Below are positions 42,912-51,394 of a stretch of 64,000 bases of DNA, piece after piece (position 1 is the first letter of the stretch; the number at the start of each line of letters is the position of its first letter). The stretch is from NCBI GenBank assembly GCA_030748735.1, contig JASMLK010000126.1, positions 1 to 64,000 of the forward strand. Reading direction: 5' to 3'. The position numbers and the translations under genes were made by a program. The notes below the pieces were generated by a model. It had not been told where the DNA came from, did not search any database, and worked only from the letters and a program-made list of their open reading frames with translations. The stretch comes from Myxococcota bacterium (GTDB lineage Bacteria > Myxococcota_A > UBA9160 > UBA4427).

Positions 42912-43328
42912 GTGGATCGGTTCGTTTCGTTGATGGTCGTGCTGGCACATCTCGCTGTGGCATCGACCCCTTGCTTCGAAACGGAACTCGAGGTCGCGCG
43001 GCTCGCCGAGGCCGGGGTTCTCGCAACCCACCACGCGCCGGCGCAGCCCGTACGGGCAGAGCCCGCCGCCGCCGCCGCCCCCGCCGCCCCCGCCGTCGCG
43101 GCCGACGCGCGAGTCGTCCCGCATCAACTCCACACGCTCTGCTTGTGCGGCTGCAGTTCGAACTCGCAGACGCCTGGCACCACGACGAGTGCGCGCCTCG
43201 GCTTTGCTCTGCTTCCCGCCGACGCGCCCGTACTCGCCGAAGCGGAACCCGCCGTGGGCGTGCGCGCATCGATTCCGTTGCCTGTACCCGTGGCCGACGC
43301 GTTGGACCACGTACCCATCTTCTCCTGA
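42912..43328 (+). CDS. small secreted Cys-containing protein upstream of TonB receptor
   Basis: A 138-residue protein starting at GTG 42912 with AGGAAGG 5 bases upstream. The N-terminus MDRFVSLMVVLAHLAVASTP looks like a signal peptide. An Ala/Pro-rich linker (about 44-66) is followed by a short Cys motif HTLCLCGCSSNS and a hydrophobic C-terminal half. No known domain was recognised. The gene is transcribed toward an OprC-like TonB receptor 100 bases downstream, so a periplasmic metal- or ligand-handling accessory is plausible (inference). The opposite strand also has an open frame here, but it is Gly/Arg-rich and lacks a start context. Confidence 0.55.
   Translation: MDRFVSLMVVLAHLAVASTPCFETELEVARLAEAGVLATHHAPAQPVRAEPAAAAAPAAPAVAADARVVPHQLHTLCLCGCSSNSQTPGTTTSARLGFALLPADAPVLAEAEPAVGVRASIPLPVPVADALDHVPIFS
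43061..43104 (+). repeat. GCC/CCG low-complexity tract
   Basis: Near-continuous GCC/CCC triplets encode the Ala/Pro linker of the small secreted protein. Such a tract can slip during replication and vary in length between strains. Confidence 0.6.
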
Positions 43329-43428
43329 TCCGCAATGAACGGCTCTTCGGAGCCAGCTCGATGACGCTTCGGTCCGACCGGAGGCGTCCGTCTGTACCTC
43401 TGTTCATTCGGGAAGGAGGATCCATCCC

Positions 43429-45567
43429 ATGTCAGCCTCGTATCAACGAGGCTGGGTGCGTGCGCGTGCGTGTGTACCCGGTCTCATCGTAATTCCATTC
43501 ATCGTTACGTCCGTTCTGGTCGCTTCGACCGCATCTGCCGATCACGACCCGGAAGATGAACCCAGTGAAGTCATTCTCGTCAAAGGGCAGCGCCCCGGGC
43601 CGCCGGGCACCTTCGTCGCGGCTCCCGATCGCGCGACACCCAACGAGCCGGACGCCACCAAACTCCTCAAGCTGATCCCAGGCGGCGACACCGTGAGCAA
43701 TGGGCCGCTGACCGGGCAGGTGCAGTACCGCGGCATGTTCGGTGATCGCATCAGCGTGAAGGTCGACGACACGTACATCAGTCCGGGCGGCCCGAACTGG
43801 ATGGACGCGCCGCTTCACTACGCCCCGCGCCCGCTCCTCGACCACCTGGAGATGGACCTCGGGATTGCTTCGGTGAGCGCCGGCGCCGAGAGCATCGGCG
43901 GCAGTGCTCACGCCGTGCTGAAGAGCAGTGAGTTCGCAGAGGGCGAAGAGTTCGTCCCGAGCGGAGAAGTCGAAGTGGGCGGCCGCGTCGCGGACAAGTC
44001 CTTCATCGGCGGCGGAATCCTCTCTGCTGGCAACGAGAACCACCGCGCGCACTTCCTCGGAAGCGCAGAGATCGGGAAGGACTTCCGGATCGGTGACGGC
44101 GGTCGGGTGAAGCCCACCGAGTACGAGCGCTACCAGTACGGTGGTGGGTACGGGTTCCGGTACGAAGAACACGAAGTGGGGTTCGACTATCGCTACAACG
44201 ATACGAAAGATTCCGGAACACCCGCCCTGCCGATGGACATCCGCGTCGTCGATACCCATCTGGGAAAGATCGACTACGGAGGGCAACTCGGTCCTGTGCG
44301 TGTGGACACGATCTTTTCGCTCACAGACGTCGATCACGTGATGGACAACTTCTCGCTTCGGGATGCGCCCGCAGACAACGCAGACTGGCGCAAGAACAGC
44401 GCCGAGACCCGAAACTACGACTGGTCCCTTGCGGGCAAGATGGATGTGCTCGGGGGAATGCTGGAAGTCGGTGTCGACGGCCATCACGCCAACCACGACG
44501 CACTCGTCACCAACCCCAATAACGCGATGTTCTTTGTCGAGATGTTCGACAGTGCGAAGAAGGATCGATACGGCGTCTGGGTCGAGTGGACGGGTGAAGT
44601 CGTCGACCACTGGGACCTGGAAGTCGGCGTGCGGACCACGCGGATCGAGATGGACTCCGACAAGGTCGATGGCACGCCGGCGGACATGATGCTGCCCGCA
44701 GGCCGTCTGCGTGACGCCTTCAACGAGGCGGACCGCAGCCGGAACGAAGACCTCGTCGACGCCGTCGTGAAGCTCGGCTTCGCACCCCAGTCGAACCTGC
44801 GAATGGAGCTCTCGGGTGGTCGCAAGACCCGGGCCCCCTCTTACGTGGAGCGCTACGGCTGGTTGCCCACCCAGGCGGCTTCAGGGCTCGCCGATGGCAA
44901 CAACTACGTGGGCGACATCGGTCTCGACCCGGAAGTTTCGTACGAAGTCGCGGCCGAAGTCCGGTGGGACGGAAAGCAGGGTATCCACCTCACGCCGCGG
45001 GCCTTCTACAAGCGGGTCTACGACTACATCCAGGGGACACCGTCCGAAGAAAACGACGTCATCATGGTGAGCACGAACAACGATGACGACACCCCGCTTC
45101 AGTTCAGCAACGTCGACGCCAGGTTCTACGGCTTCGATCTCGCCTACGGCGCCGGCCTCCCGTGGGATCTGCAACTCGACGGCACGCTGAGCTACGTGCG
45201 GGGCAAGCGGGTGGACATCAACGATGACCTCTACCGCATTTCGCCACTGCGCGGACGCACGACCCTGACCTACGACCAGGACGAGTGGTCGGTGTCGATC
45301 GAGGGCATGTACGCCGCCAAGCAGAAGAAGGTGTCTGACACCAACGGCGAAGATCCCAGCGACAGCTGGGGCATCCTCAACATCTACGGAAGTTGGGAGC
45401 CGATGGAATGGCTGGGCCTCACCGCAGGCGTGAACAACGTCACGGACAACGACTACCACGACCATCTGGCGGGGATCAGTCGCGTGTCGAGTAGTGGCGT
45501 CGATGCGGGGGATGCGATTCCCGCACCGGGCGTGAGCTTCTTCGCTCGAGCGGTGGGGACCTTCTGA
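43429..45567 (+). CDS. TonB-dependent receptor (OprC/NosA copper-receptor-like)
   Basis: A 712-residue outer-membrane receptor. The N-terminus has a hydrophobic export segment (about 14-38), then a TonB-box-like SEVILVKGQR at 46-55, a plug domain (QYRGMFGDRISVKVDDTYIS, PLLDHLEMDLGIASVSAGAE) and a barrel rich in paired acidic turns, ending ARAVGTF with a terminal Phe as in other barrels. The plug motif around GDRI-V--D and MDAPLHYAPRPLLD resembles OprC/NosA-type copper receptors, but copper-binding Met/His motifs are not obvious, so the ligand is open. AAGGAGGA precedes the ATG. The upstream small gene and palindrome suggest a regulated uptake operon. Confidence 0.85.
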   Translation: MSASYQRGWVRARACVPGLIVIPFIVTSVLVASTASADHDPEDEPSEVILVKGQRPGPPGTFVAAPDRATPNEPDATKLLKLIPGGDTVSNGPLTGQVQYRGMFGDRISVKVDDTYISPGGPNWMDAPLHYAPRPLLDHLEMDLGIASVSAGAESIGGSAHAVLKSSEFAEGEEFVPSGEVEVGGRVADKSFIGGGILSAGNENHRAHFLGSAEIGKDFRIGDGGRVKPTEYERYQYGGGYGFRYEEHEVGFDYRYNDTKDSGTPALPMDIRVVDTHLGKIDYGGQLGPVRVDTIFSLTDVDHVMDNFSLRDAPADNADWRKNSAETRNYDWSLAGKMDVLGGMLEVGVDGHHANHDALVTNPNNAMFFVEMFDSAKKDRYGVWVEWTGEVVDHWDLEVGVRTTRIEMDSDKVDGTPADMMLPAGRLRDAFNEADRSRNEDLVDAVVKLGFAPQSNLRMELSGGRKTRAPSYVERYGWLPTQAASGLADGNNYVGDIGLDPEVSYEVAAEVRWDGKQGIHLTPRAFYKRVYDYIQGTPSEENDVIMVSTNNDDDTPLQFSNVDARFYGFDLAYGAGLPWDLQLDGTLSYVRGKRVDINDDLYRISPLRGRTTLTYDQDEWSVSIEGMYAAKQKKVSDTNGEDPSDSWGILNIYGSWEPMEWLGLTAGVNNVTDNDYHDHLAGISRVSSSGVDAGDAIPAPGVSFFARAVGTF

Positions 45568-45583
45568 CAAAGGCCGACAGGAA

Positions 45584-45616
45584 CAGGGCGGGGTCCTTCC
45601 GGGTGGGAGGGCCCTG
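45584..45616. terminator. hairpin between convergent receptor and barrel genes
   Basis: CAGGGC (45584-45589) and GCCCTG (45611-45616) enclose a second pairable block (CCTTCC with GGGAGG), followed by CCTTTC. It sits in the 75-base gap between two convergent genes, where a bidirectional terminator is expected. The lack of a long T-run keeps confidence low. Confidence 0.35.
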
Positions 45617-45642
45617 CCTTTCGGCTCGCCCACAGGCTCGAA

Positions 45643-47106
45643 CTAGAACCCGTAGCGAACCGCTGCGTAGACGTTCGTGTTCTTCTCGAACTGGCCCCAA
45701 AAGGTTTCCCGCTCGGCTCCGACGAAGACGTTCGCGCCGACTTCGAGGCGAAGTGGATCGCTGAGCTTGTAGCTCACCTTCGGTCGCAGATAGGCGTCCT
45801 CGTCCGAGGGAGTCCAGAAGACGAACAGGCCGACCTCGAGGTTCTGCCGCAGGAGGAGCTGCCTGAAGCGCACGGTGAGCGTGTGGCGATACTCGTCGCT
45901 TCGCGGTGTACCGCCAGGCAGGTTGCGCCGGTAGGCGGTGTGGTCGACGCGGTCTTCGAGGTAGTACTGCAAGCCGACCGTGAGATCTCGCATCACCTCG
46001 CGTTCGAAACCGGCGAGGAAGCGGAACTCGCCATTGCGCACCGTGGGGTCCTTGCCGTCGTCATCGTCGCGACTGTCGTAGTAGCCGACTTCGACGTTCG
46101 CGATGCCGCCCGCAAGGGGGCCGCGAACACTGGCCCCGTAGACGAACAGGCGAGGAAAGATCGCTTTCCCGGTCATGGGGTCGACGCCGGCGGGGCTCTT
46201 CCAGTAGCCGAAGTAACCATACGCCCTGAGCTCGGCCGCGCCGACGTTGCGATAGAGACGCAACGCGACTTCGTCGTCGTCGAACGGGTCGTCGGGTCGA
46301 TCGACTGCGATCGCGTCGCGCCAGCCGATGCGCCCCCCTGTGCCGGGGTCGAAGAACGAGATGCGGCGACCATCGATGTAGCGGTCCGCATCGAAGCGAG
46401 GCGTATAGACGACGTCCAGGTTCACGAAGTCCGTGAACAGCGAAGCCTTGAAGGCGTCGGAAGGGGCCTTCAAGTAGCTCGTGTCGCGCCCGACGAAGAA
46501 CGAAACGTAGTCCTTCGGAAAGAGATCGTTGATGAAGACCATGTCGCCCGTTCCCCAGGTCAGGATCTGTCGTCCAAACTTGAGGTCGAGGTACTCGTCC
46601 ACCCGGCCACTCACGAACGCTTCGCGCAGGTCGAACCAGCCCTGACCACTTTCGAGCTTCGGGCGGTGTTCGCGTGAAACCTCGTCGTAGAGCAGGTCGA
46701 AAGTCACGCGGGTCGTGACGCGATCCCACGCCTTTTCGGCTTCGAGCTGGGCACGCAGCTCGCCGAGGCTCGCCTGGTCCTGATTCGGATCGTCCTGGGT
46801 GCGGATGCCGGCGCGACCTTCGATGAAGCCCGCAAGATCGAACGGCAGCGATTCGAGCAGCGGGGTGTCTTCCTCGGCTACGAAAGGCTCGTCATCGTTC
46901 TCCCCACCGAGGCCCGCGGGAAGCGCGGGTTCCTCGTCGCTTCCGCCCAGCCCGGCGGGCAATGCGGGTTCGTCGTCCTCCGCGACTTCCCCCAGCCCGG
47001 CGGGAAGCGCCGGTTCGTCCTGCGCGACCGCCGCATGACTGAAGAGCAGAGACGCAGGAAGCGCGGTCGCGAGTGCCAGCCATGATGTGCGAGACAGCGT
47101 GCTCAC
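45643..47106 (-). CDS. outer-membrane beta-barrel protein (DUF1302-like) with N-terminal repeats
   Basis: A 487-residue protein starting at GTG 47106, which overlaps the LolA-like gene stop. Signal peptide 1-28 (LALATALPASLLFSHAAVAQ). The mature N-terminus carries three tandem copies of EPALPAGLG (residues 31-39, 46-54 and 59-67) separated by acidic spacers, an unusual flexible region. The remainder is a barrel with amphipathic strands (FGRQILTWGTGDMVFINDLF, LTVGLQYYLEDRVDH) ending AAVRYGF, with the C-terminal Phe signature. The GRQ---WG-GD pattern resembles DUF1302/alginate-export-like porins. Together with LolA-like and MMPL genes it forms a probable lipid or hydrophobic-compound export/import route. 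Confidence 0.8.
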   Translation of the reverse strand: MSTLSRTSWLALATALPASLLFSHAAVAQDEPALPAGLGEVAEDDEPALPAGLGGSDEEPALPAGLGGENDDEPFVAEEDTPLLESLPFDLAGFIEGRAGIRTQDDPNQDQASLGELRAQLEAEKAWDRVTTRVTFDLLYDEVSREHRPKLESGQGWFDLREAFVSGRVDEYLDLKFGRQILTWGTGDMVFINDLFPKDYVSFFVGRDTSYLKAPSDAFKASLFTDFVNLDVVYTPRFDADRYIDGRRISFFDPGTGGRIGWRDAIAVDRPDDPFDDDEVALRLYRNVGAAELRAYGYFGYWKSPAGVDPMTGKAIFPRLFVYGASVRGPLAGGIANVEVGYYDSRDDDDGKDPTVRNGEFRFLAGFEREVMRDLTVGLQYYLEDRVDHTAYRRNLPGGTPRSDEYRHTLTVRFRQLLLRQNLEVGLFVFWTPSDEDAYLRPKVSYKLSDPLRLEVGANVFVGAERETFWGQFEKNTNVYAAVRYGF

Positions 47107-47930
47107 CGCAGATGCTCGCGCGGAGGGTTGCGGAGGTAGCGCTCGCTGAACACGTCGTCGGGAAGGCCGAGGTCGTAGCTGACCTCCGCGTACTCGAGCA
47201 CGGTCGACCCGCCGCTTCGCAAGTCGCTCATGCGCGCCTGTGTGACGGTCGGGTGCCCCTGGATCGTCTTCACCTCGAGCGCTTCGTAGCGGCGATAGAC
47301 TTCGCCGTCGCGCCCGGTGTAGTCCATCTTCACCGGGATGTAGCTCGTGCGATGGACCCACATGTCGTAGTGGGTGAACTCGACCGCGTCGGGCTGCCTG
47401 GGTGTGTGGCGCAGGACGAAGTAGTTCTTCGTGACCTCGAGCAGTTCGTGTGCGTCCTTGTCGGGGCTGCGGCCCGAAACGTCTTCATAGAAGAAGTTCG
47501 AGCCGACGAAACTCGTGCGCTCGTCTGCGGCCGCGATTCTCTTTACGAGATCGAGCGCAGGCAGGTACAGCCAGCGATCGTCGTCGCTACCCGGATGCTT
47601 GTAGACGAGGAACGACATCTTGTTCACGTCCGACGGGCGGCGGAAGTAGACGTACATCTTCTGGTCGCCGTTCGCGGTGTCGGCGTCTCCCTGTTCGAGG
47701 TCGCGACGCAGGATCGTGAATTCCCGTCGTCGCGTTCGGCCTTGCGGGTCGGTGATGGTCATCTTGACCCGCGCGCGGCCATCGTCGCCCTGGTAGTAGG
47801 CGACGCGATTGGTCTTCTCGACGATGGTGTTCACGTCCGAATCCGCTGCATCTGCAGCGTGTACCGCGAGCGGCGCAATCAAGAGGGCCATGATCGCCAT
47901 GGCGAGTTGGATTCGGTTCTTCGCAGTCAT
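47103..47930 (-). CDS. LolA-like outer membrane lipoprotein-sorting family protein
   Basis: A 275-residue periplasmic protein with signal peptide 1-25 (MAIMALLIAPLAVHA). The rest matches the LolA-like family commonly annotated as outer membrane lipoprotein-sorting protein: YYQGDDGRARVKMTITDPQG, KMYVYFRRPSDVNKMSFLVY, DDRWLYLPALDLVKRIAA and FVGSNFFYEDVSGR. Such proteins have a half-barrel that binds acyl chains and are frequently encoded beside MMPL/RND permeases, where they are thought to carry hydrophobic cargo between membranes. It overlaps both the upstream MMPL gene and the downstream barrel gene by 4 bases, giving a three-component coupled set. Confidence 0.87.
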   Translation of the reverse strand: MTAKNRIQLAMAIMALLIAPLAVHAADAADSDVNTIVEKTNRVAYYQGDDGRARVKMTITDPQGRTRRREFTILRRDLEQGDADTANGDQKMYVYFRRPSDVNKMSFLVYKHPGSDDDRWLYLPALDLVKRIAAADERTSFVGSNFFYEDVSGRSPDKDAHELLEVTKNYFVLRHTPRQPDAVEFTHYDMWVHRTSYIPVKMDYTGRDGEVYRRYEALEVKTIQGHPTVTQARMSDLRSGGSTVLEYAEVSYDLGLPDDVFSERYLRNPPREHLR

Positions 47931-50638
47931 GCGATCTCCTTGGTCTTCTCGGGCGCCGGCTTGGGGAAGAGCCAGCGTTCGCCGAGTTGCATCAGGGCTG
48001 GCAGGATGACCAGCGTGGCCACGCCGGAAACGACGAGAATCGAGGCCATCAGGATGCCCACCGTCCGGTAGGGCACGAGCGGCGCGACCAGCAGCGGCGA
48101 GAAGCCCAGCGCGATCACGATCACGTTGCGCGCGATTGCGCGGCCGGGTTCGCCAAAAACGCGCGGCACCGTCTGTCCCCAGCTGTCCCCCGCCTGGTGC
48201 AGATCACGCGATCGCGCCAGGAAGTGGATCGCGAAGTCGATCGCGAGCCCCAGGGTGAGCGACGAGAGCACGGCCACCGGCATATCATAGTCCTTGCCCA
48301 CGATCCCGATCACGCCATAGATCAGCGCAATCGTGATCGAGAGGGGGACCATCGACAGCGCACCCCACCAGGGCGATCGGAACAGCAGTGTCATCGTGAG
48401 AAAGACGATGACGAAGCTCCCCAGGAAGGCATTTGCCATCCCGGCCACCATCTTCTCCTGCCAGACGACATTGATGTAGGTCAGTCCGAACCACTGCGGG
48501 TCCATGGGCACGGGCGGTGGGTTCGCGGCGAGGAAGCGCTCGGTGTGTTCGACGACGGCCGACATGTCGCGGTTGTCGCCGCTCTTGAGCTGTAGCCACA
48601 ATGCCGACGTACGAAAGTCGGGCGTCACGAAGTGCCATAGATCCTGCGGGCGGTGACTGTTCTGATAGGTGATCAGCGACTGCGCCACGGCATCCGAACG
48701 ATCGGGGATGCGGAAGGCGGCGTCCTCGCCGAGCAATAGTTCTCGATAGACGGTCTTCACGATGTCGGGCAAAGCGTTGGTCTTGCCCACGACGCCGCTG
48801 GTTTCGAGGTGTCGGCTGAGACGCTCGACGTAGCGAAGCACTTCGGGTTGTTTGAAGGCTTCGCGGCGGCCGGCTTCCTCGCTGACGAACAGCGATGCGG
48901 CGTCCCAGGCGTCACCCTCATCCCAGCCCTCGGCTGCGTCGAGCGCATCACCAGTGAAGCGCTCGAGACCGGTCAGCAGGTCTTCGACGCTCGCCGCGTT
49001 CGCTGCTGCGCTGCGCGCTTCGGCCGCGAGCTTGTCGAATGCCATCCCAGCCATTGGGAGTTCGCTCGAAAGGGCCGTGCCTTTCGCTTCTGCTCGTGCG
49101 GCCAGGGCCTCCGCGTAGCTCGCGGGTGACACGTCGTCTTCGGCCACGGGCAGGGCGAGATAGGCCATGTAGGTGCCCGCGAAGTGTTCGTTGAGCACAC
49201 GGTCGGCCGTGCGGATGGGATGGTCTTCGGTGAACCAGCGAATCGGGTTGTCGTTGATCTCGATCAGCGTGATCCCCCAACCCGCCACGACACCCGCCGC
49301 GAGCGTCGCCAGGAGGATCGGCCTCGCGCGCCCAACGGCGAAGGGGCCCAAACGAAGCAGTCCACGCGCGAGAGGGGAGGGGTGCTCTTCGGCGTCGTCG
49401 TGGGTCGCGGCTCCGAACTGCTCGAGCGTTCGCTCGGGAAGCAACATGATGAAGGCGGGCACGAAGGTGATCGTGAGCGCCCACGCCAGAGCGATCCCGA
49501 ACGCCACGAAGAAGCCGAAGACCTGCACGGGAGGGATAGGCGTCAGCACGAGCGACACGAAACCCGCGCACGACGTGATCGACGTGTAGAGCATCGGCAC
49601 GAAGAGGCTGTCCATCACGCCCTCGAGGGCCTCGCGCCGGTTCCGGGTTTCGGGATAGCGATCGAAGAACTCCGACAGTACGTGGATCGAGTCGAGGACC
49701 GCGATCGGCATGATGAAGATCGGAATCATCGAGCTCATGATGTGGACGGTGTTGCCCGTCGCGACCAGCAGCCCCATGGTGATGATGACAGCGCCGAGTG
49801 CGATCAGCATCGGAGCCACGATCAGGGCCGCGTGGCGAAAGAAGTAGAACATCAACAGGAAGATCACGAGCATCGCCAGCGGTGCGCTGATCGCCATCTG
49901 GATGAACATCTCGACACCAAAGGTGTCTTCGGCGACGGGAAGGCCGGTGATGAAGTACTCCTCGGGTCCGTCGAATTCGTCGATCTTGCTCTGCAGTTCG
50001 CGGTAGACCCGGTAGCTCGCGTCCTTCGACGTGAGCGGCAGGTAGAGCGCGAGGGCGCGCCCGCTTTCTGCCACCATGGTGCCCTGGAAGAGAGGGATTC
50101 TCGCTGCGCGTTCGCGCACGGCGATGGACGCTTCGCGATCCGCGGGCGTGCCGGGCATCAACCATTCGAAACGAACGCTGCCTGCACCGGCTTGTTCGAT
50201 GTTGTCGACGAGCGACGGCGCGATGATGTCCGCGGATACCACCCCTTCGTACTGTTGGGGCTCTTCGTCGCCCACGGGCCATCGCAGTCCGGTCGCAAAC
50301 TCGGTGAGTTCGCGGACGCGTCCGAGCGCCCCGGGGTTGAAGACGCCGTCGGGGTTCGAATCGTCGACTACGCCGACGACGACCATGTCGTAGAGGCTGA
50401 GGTCGTGCTTCATCTGGTCGTGGAAGACGCGCACGGGCTCGTCTTCCCGGAGCATGTTCTCGGGGTCGGTATCGACCGTCGCCGGGTTGAGCATCGCGAA
50501 CGTCTCCGGCCACACGGACGGCAGCGCCGCGAGCAGCACGAAGAAGACACTCGCGACAGCAAAGGCGATCGACACCGCTTTCGGGTGGTCGATCCCGACA
50601 TGGGCCAGGCGTTCTTGGGTAGACCGGGCGGTCATCAC
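47927..50638 (-). CDS. MMPL/RND-family inner-membrane transporter
   Basis: A 903-residue permease with two repeats of one N-terminal transmembrane helix, a large periplasmic domain and a cluster of about five helices. Repeat 1 helices include AVSIAFAVASVFFVLLAALP, LAMLVIFLLMFYFF and VFGFFVAFGIALAWALTITF; repeat 2 contains FLGSFVIVFLTMTLLF and VLSSLTLGLAIDFAIHFLAR with the typical G-L-x-x-D-F-x-I-H motif. It belongs to the lipid/hopanoid-exporter-like (HpnN, MMPL) branch, not the drug-efflux trimer branch. It overlaps the LolA-like and rhodanese genes by 4 bases each. Transport of a lipidic compound is inferred; direction and cargo are unknown. Confidence 0.9.
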   Translation of the reverse strand: MMTARSTQERLAHVGIDHPKAVSIAFAVASVFFVLLAALPSVWPETFAMLNPATVDTDPENMLREDEPVRVFHDQMKHDLSLYDMVVVGVVDDSNPDGVFNPGALGRVRELTEFATGLRWPVGDEEPQQYEGVVSADIIAPSLVDNIEQAGAGSVRFEWLMPGTPADREASIAVRERAARIPLFQGTMVAESGRALALYLPLTSKDASYRVYRELQSKIDEFDGPEEYFITGLPVAEDTFGVEMFIQMAISAPLAMLVIFLLMFYFFRHAALIVAPMLIALGAVIITMGLLVATGNTVHIMSSMIPIFIMPIAVLDSIHVLSEFFDRYPETRNRREALEGVMDSLFVPMLYTSITSCAGFVSLVLTPIPPVQVFGFFVAFGIALAWALTITFVPAFIMLLPERTLEQFGAATHDDAEEHPSPLARGLLRLGPFAVGRARPILLATLAAGVVAGWGITLIEINDNPIRWFTEDHPIRTADRVLNEHFAGTYMAYLALPVAEDDVSPASYAEALAARAEAKGTALSSELPMAGMAFDKLAAEARSAAANAASVEDLLTGLERFTGDALDAAEGWDEGDAWDAASLFVSEEAGRREAFKQPEVLRYVERLSRHLETSGVVGKTNALPDIVKTVYRELLLGEDAAFRIPDRSDAVAQSLITYQNSHRPQDLWHFVTPDFRTSALWLQLKSGDNRDMSAVVEHTERFLAANPPPVPMDPQWFGLTYINVVWQEKMVAGMANAFLGSFVIVFLTMTLLFRSPWWGALSMVPLSITIALIYGVIGIVGKDYDMPVAVLSSLTLGLAIDFAIHFLARSRDLHQAGDSWGQTVPRVFGEPGRAIARNVIVIALGFSPLLVAPLVPYRTVGILMASILVVSGVATLVILPALMQLGERWLFPKPAPEKTKEIA

Positions 50639-51384
50639 GACTCCTGTGGGGTCCAGCGGGTCATGGCGCCGAGGTTGTAGCCGTCGTCGCGGTTGGCGAT
50701 CTGCAGCGCGCGCTGGCTCCGCAGGCCGCTGCGGCAGTAGACAACGAAGGGGCCGCTCGGCAGTTCATCTTTGGCTTGTTCGAAGAGATCGAGTGGGACG
50801 TTCCTGGCGCCCGGGAGATGATCACGCGCAAACTCGTCCGGTTCACGTACGTCGATCAAGAGGGCACCTCCTTCGACGAGTTCGTGAGCCCGAGCCGACG
50901 AGATCGGTGGCGTAAAGCGGCCGAGCATGCGAAGCAGACCTTCGTACATCCACGAAGCCACGCAGAAATGGGTGGTAATCACGACGAGCTGAAGAACCAG
51001 GAGCATGGCTCCGAGCGCGTACGCAAGCGAAACGCTGCCCAGCGTGAAGGCGACACCGATGCCGATGTTCATCGCCCCGCCCATCAAACAGGCGATGCGG
51101 CGTGGTAGCGGGTTCGGGGGAAGCGCGACGCCATGCCAGAGGGGCCGCAAGACACGGTTGTACAGCACGTCCAGCGGGTTCGATGCGGGGAACCAGAACG
51201 GAGCGATGCCGAGGATGGCGAGTGAAAAGTGGATCCAGGCCTGCTGCGTCGCAAGGCCGACGGCTGCACCGACCATGCACAGCGCCGGGGTGAAGCGCAG
51301 GCCCCAATTGAGCTCGGCCAGCGCATCTGGTGAATGGTCGTAGCCTTGCTGGTGGAGTCCGAACTGCGAAACGGTTTCAGTCAT
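50635..51384 (-). CDS. DUF4395 membrane domain fused to rhodanese
   Basis: A 249-residue fusion: residues 25-150 form a DUF4395 domain with about four membrane helices (FTPALCMVGAAVGLATQQ, PRRIACLMGGAMNIGIGVAF, LGAMLLVLQLVVITTHFC), and residues 160-249 form a rhodanese domain with LIDVREPDEFARDHLPGARN and the active loop Cys217-RSGLR. It would transfer sulfane sulfur at the membrane face. It lies between a SoxB-like phosphoesterase (10-base gap) and the MMPL gene (4-base overlap) and downstream of a divergent ArsR regulator, a context reminiscent of sulfur-responsive operons. Confidence 0.88.
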   Translation of the reverse strand: MTETVSQFGLHQQGYDHSPDALAELNWGLRFTPALCMVGAAVGLATQQAWIHFSLAILGIAPFWFPASNPLDVLYNRVLRPLWHGVALPPNPLPRRIACLMGGAMNIGIGVAFTLGSVSLAYALGAMLLVLQLVVITTHFCVASWMYEGLLRMLGRFTPPISSARAHELVEGGALLIDVREPDEFARDHLPGARNVPLDLFEQAKDELPSGPFVVYCRSGLRSQRALQIANRDDGYNLGAMTRWTPQES

Positions 51385-51394
51385 GTCGATGTCC

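Noticed and set aside
43061-43104. CRISPR-like or structured repeat
   Set aside because: It is a simple GCC/CCG triplet tract within a coding frame, without spacers.
42771-43310. Minus-strand open frame with a poly-Gly run opposite the small secreted protein
   Set aside because: The Gly run is the complement of the GCC tract; there is no start context or domain, whereas the plus strand has a ribosome-binding site and signal peptide.
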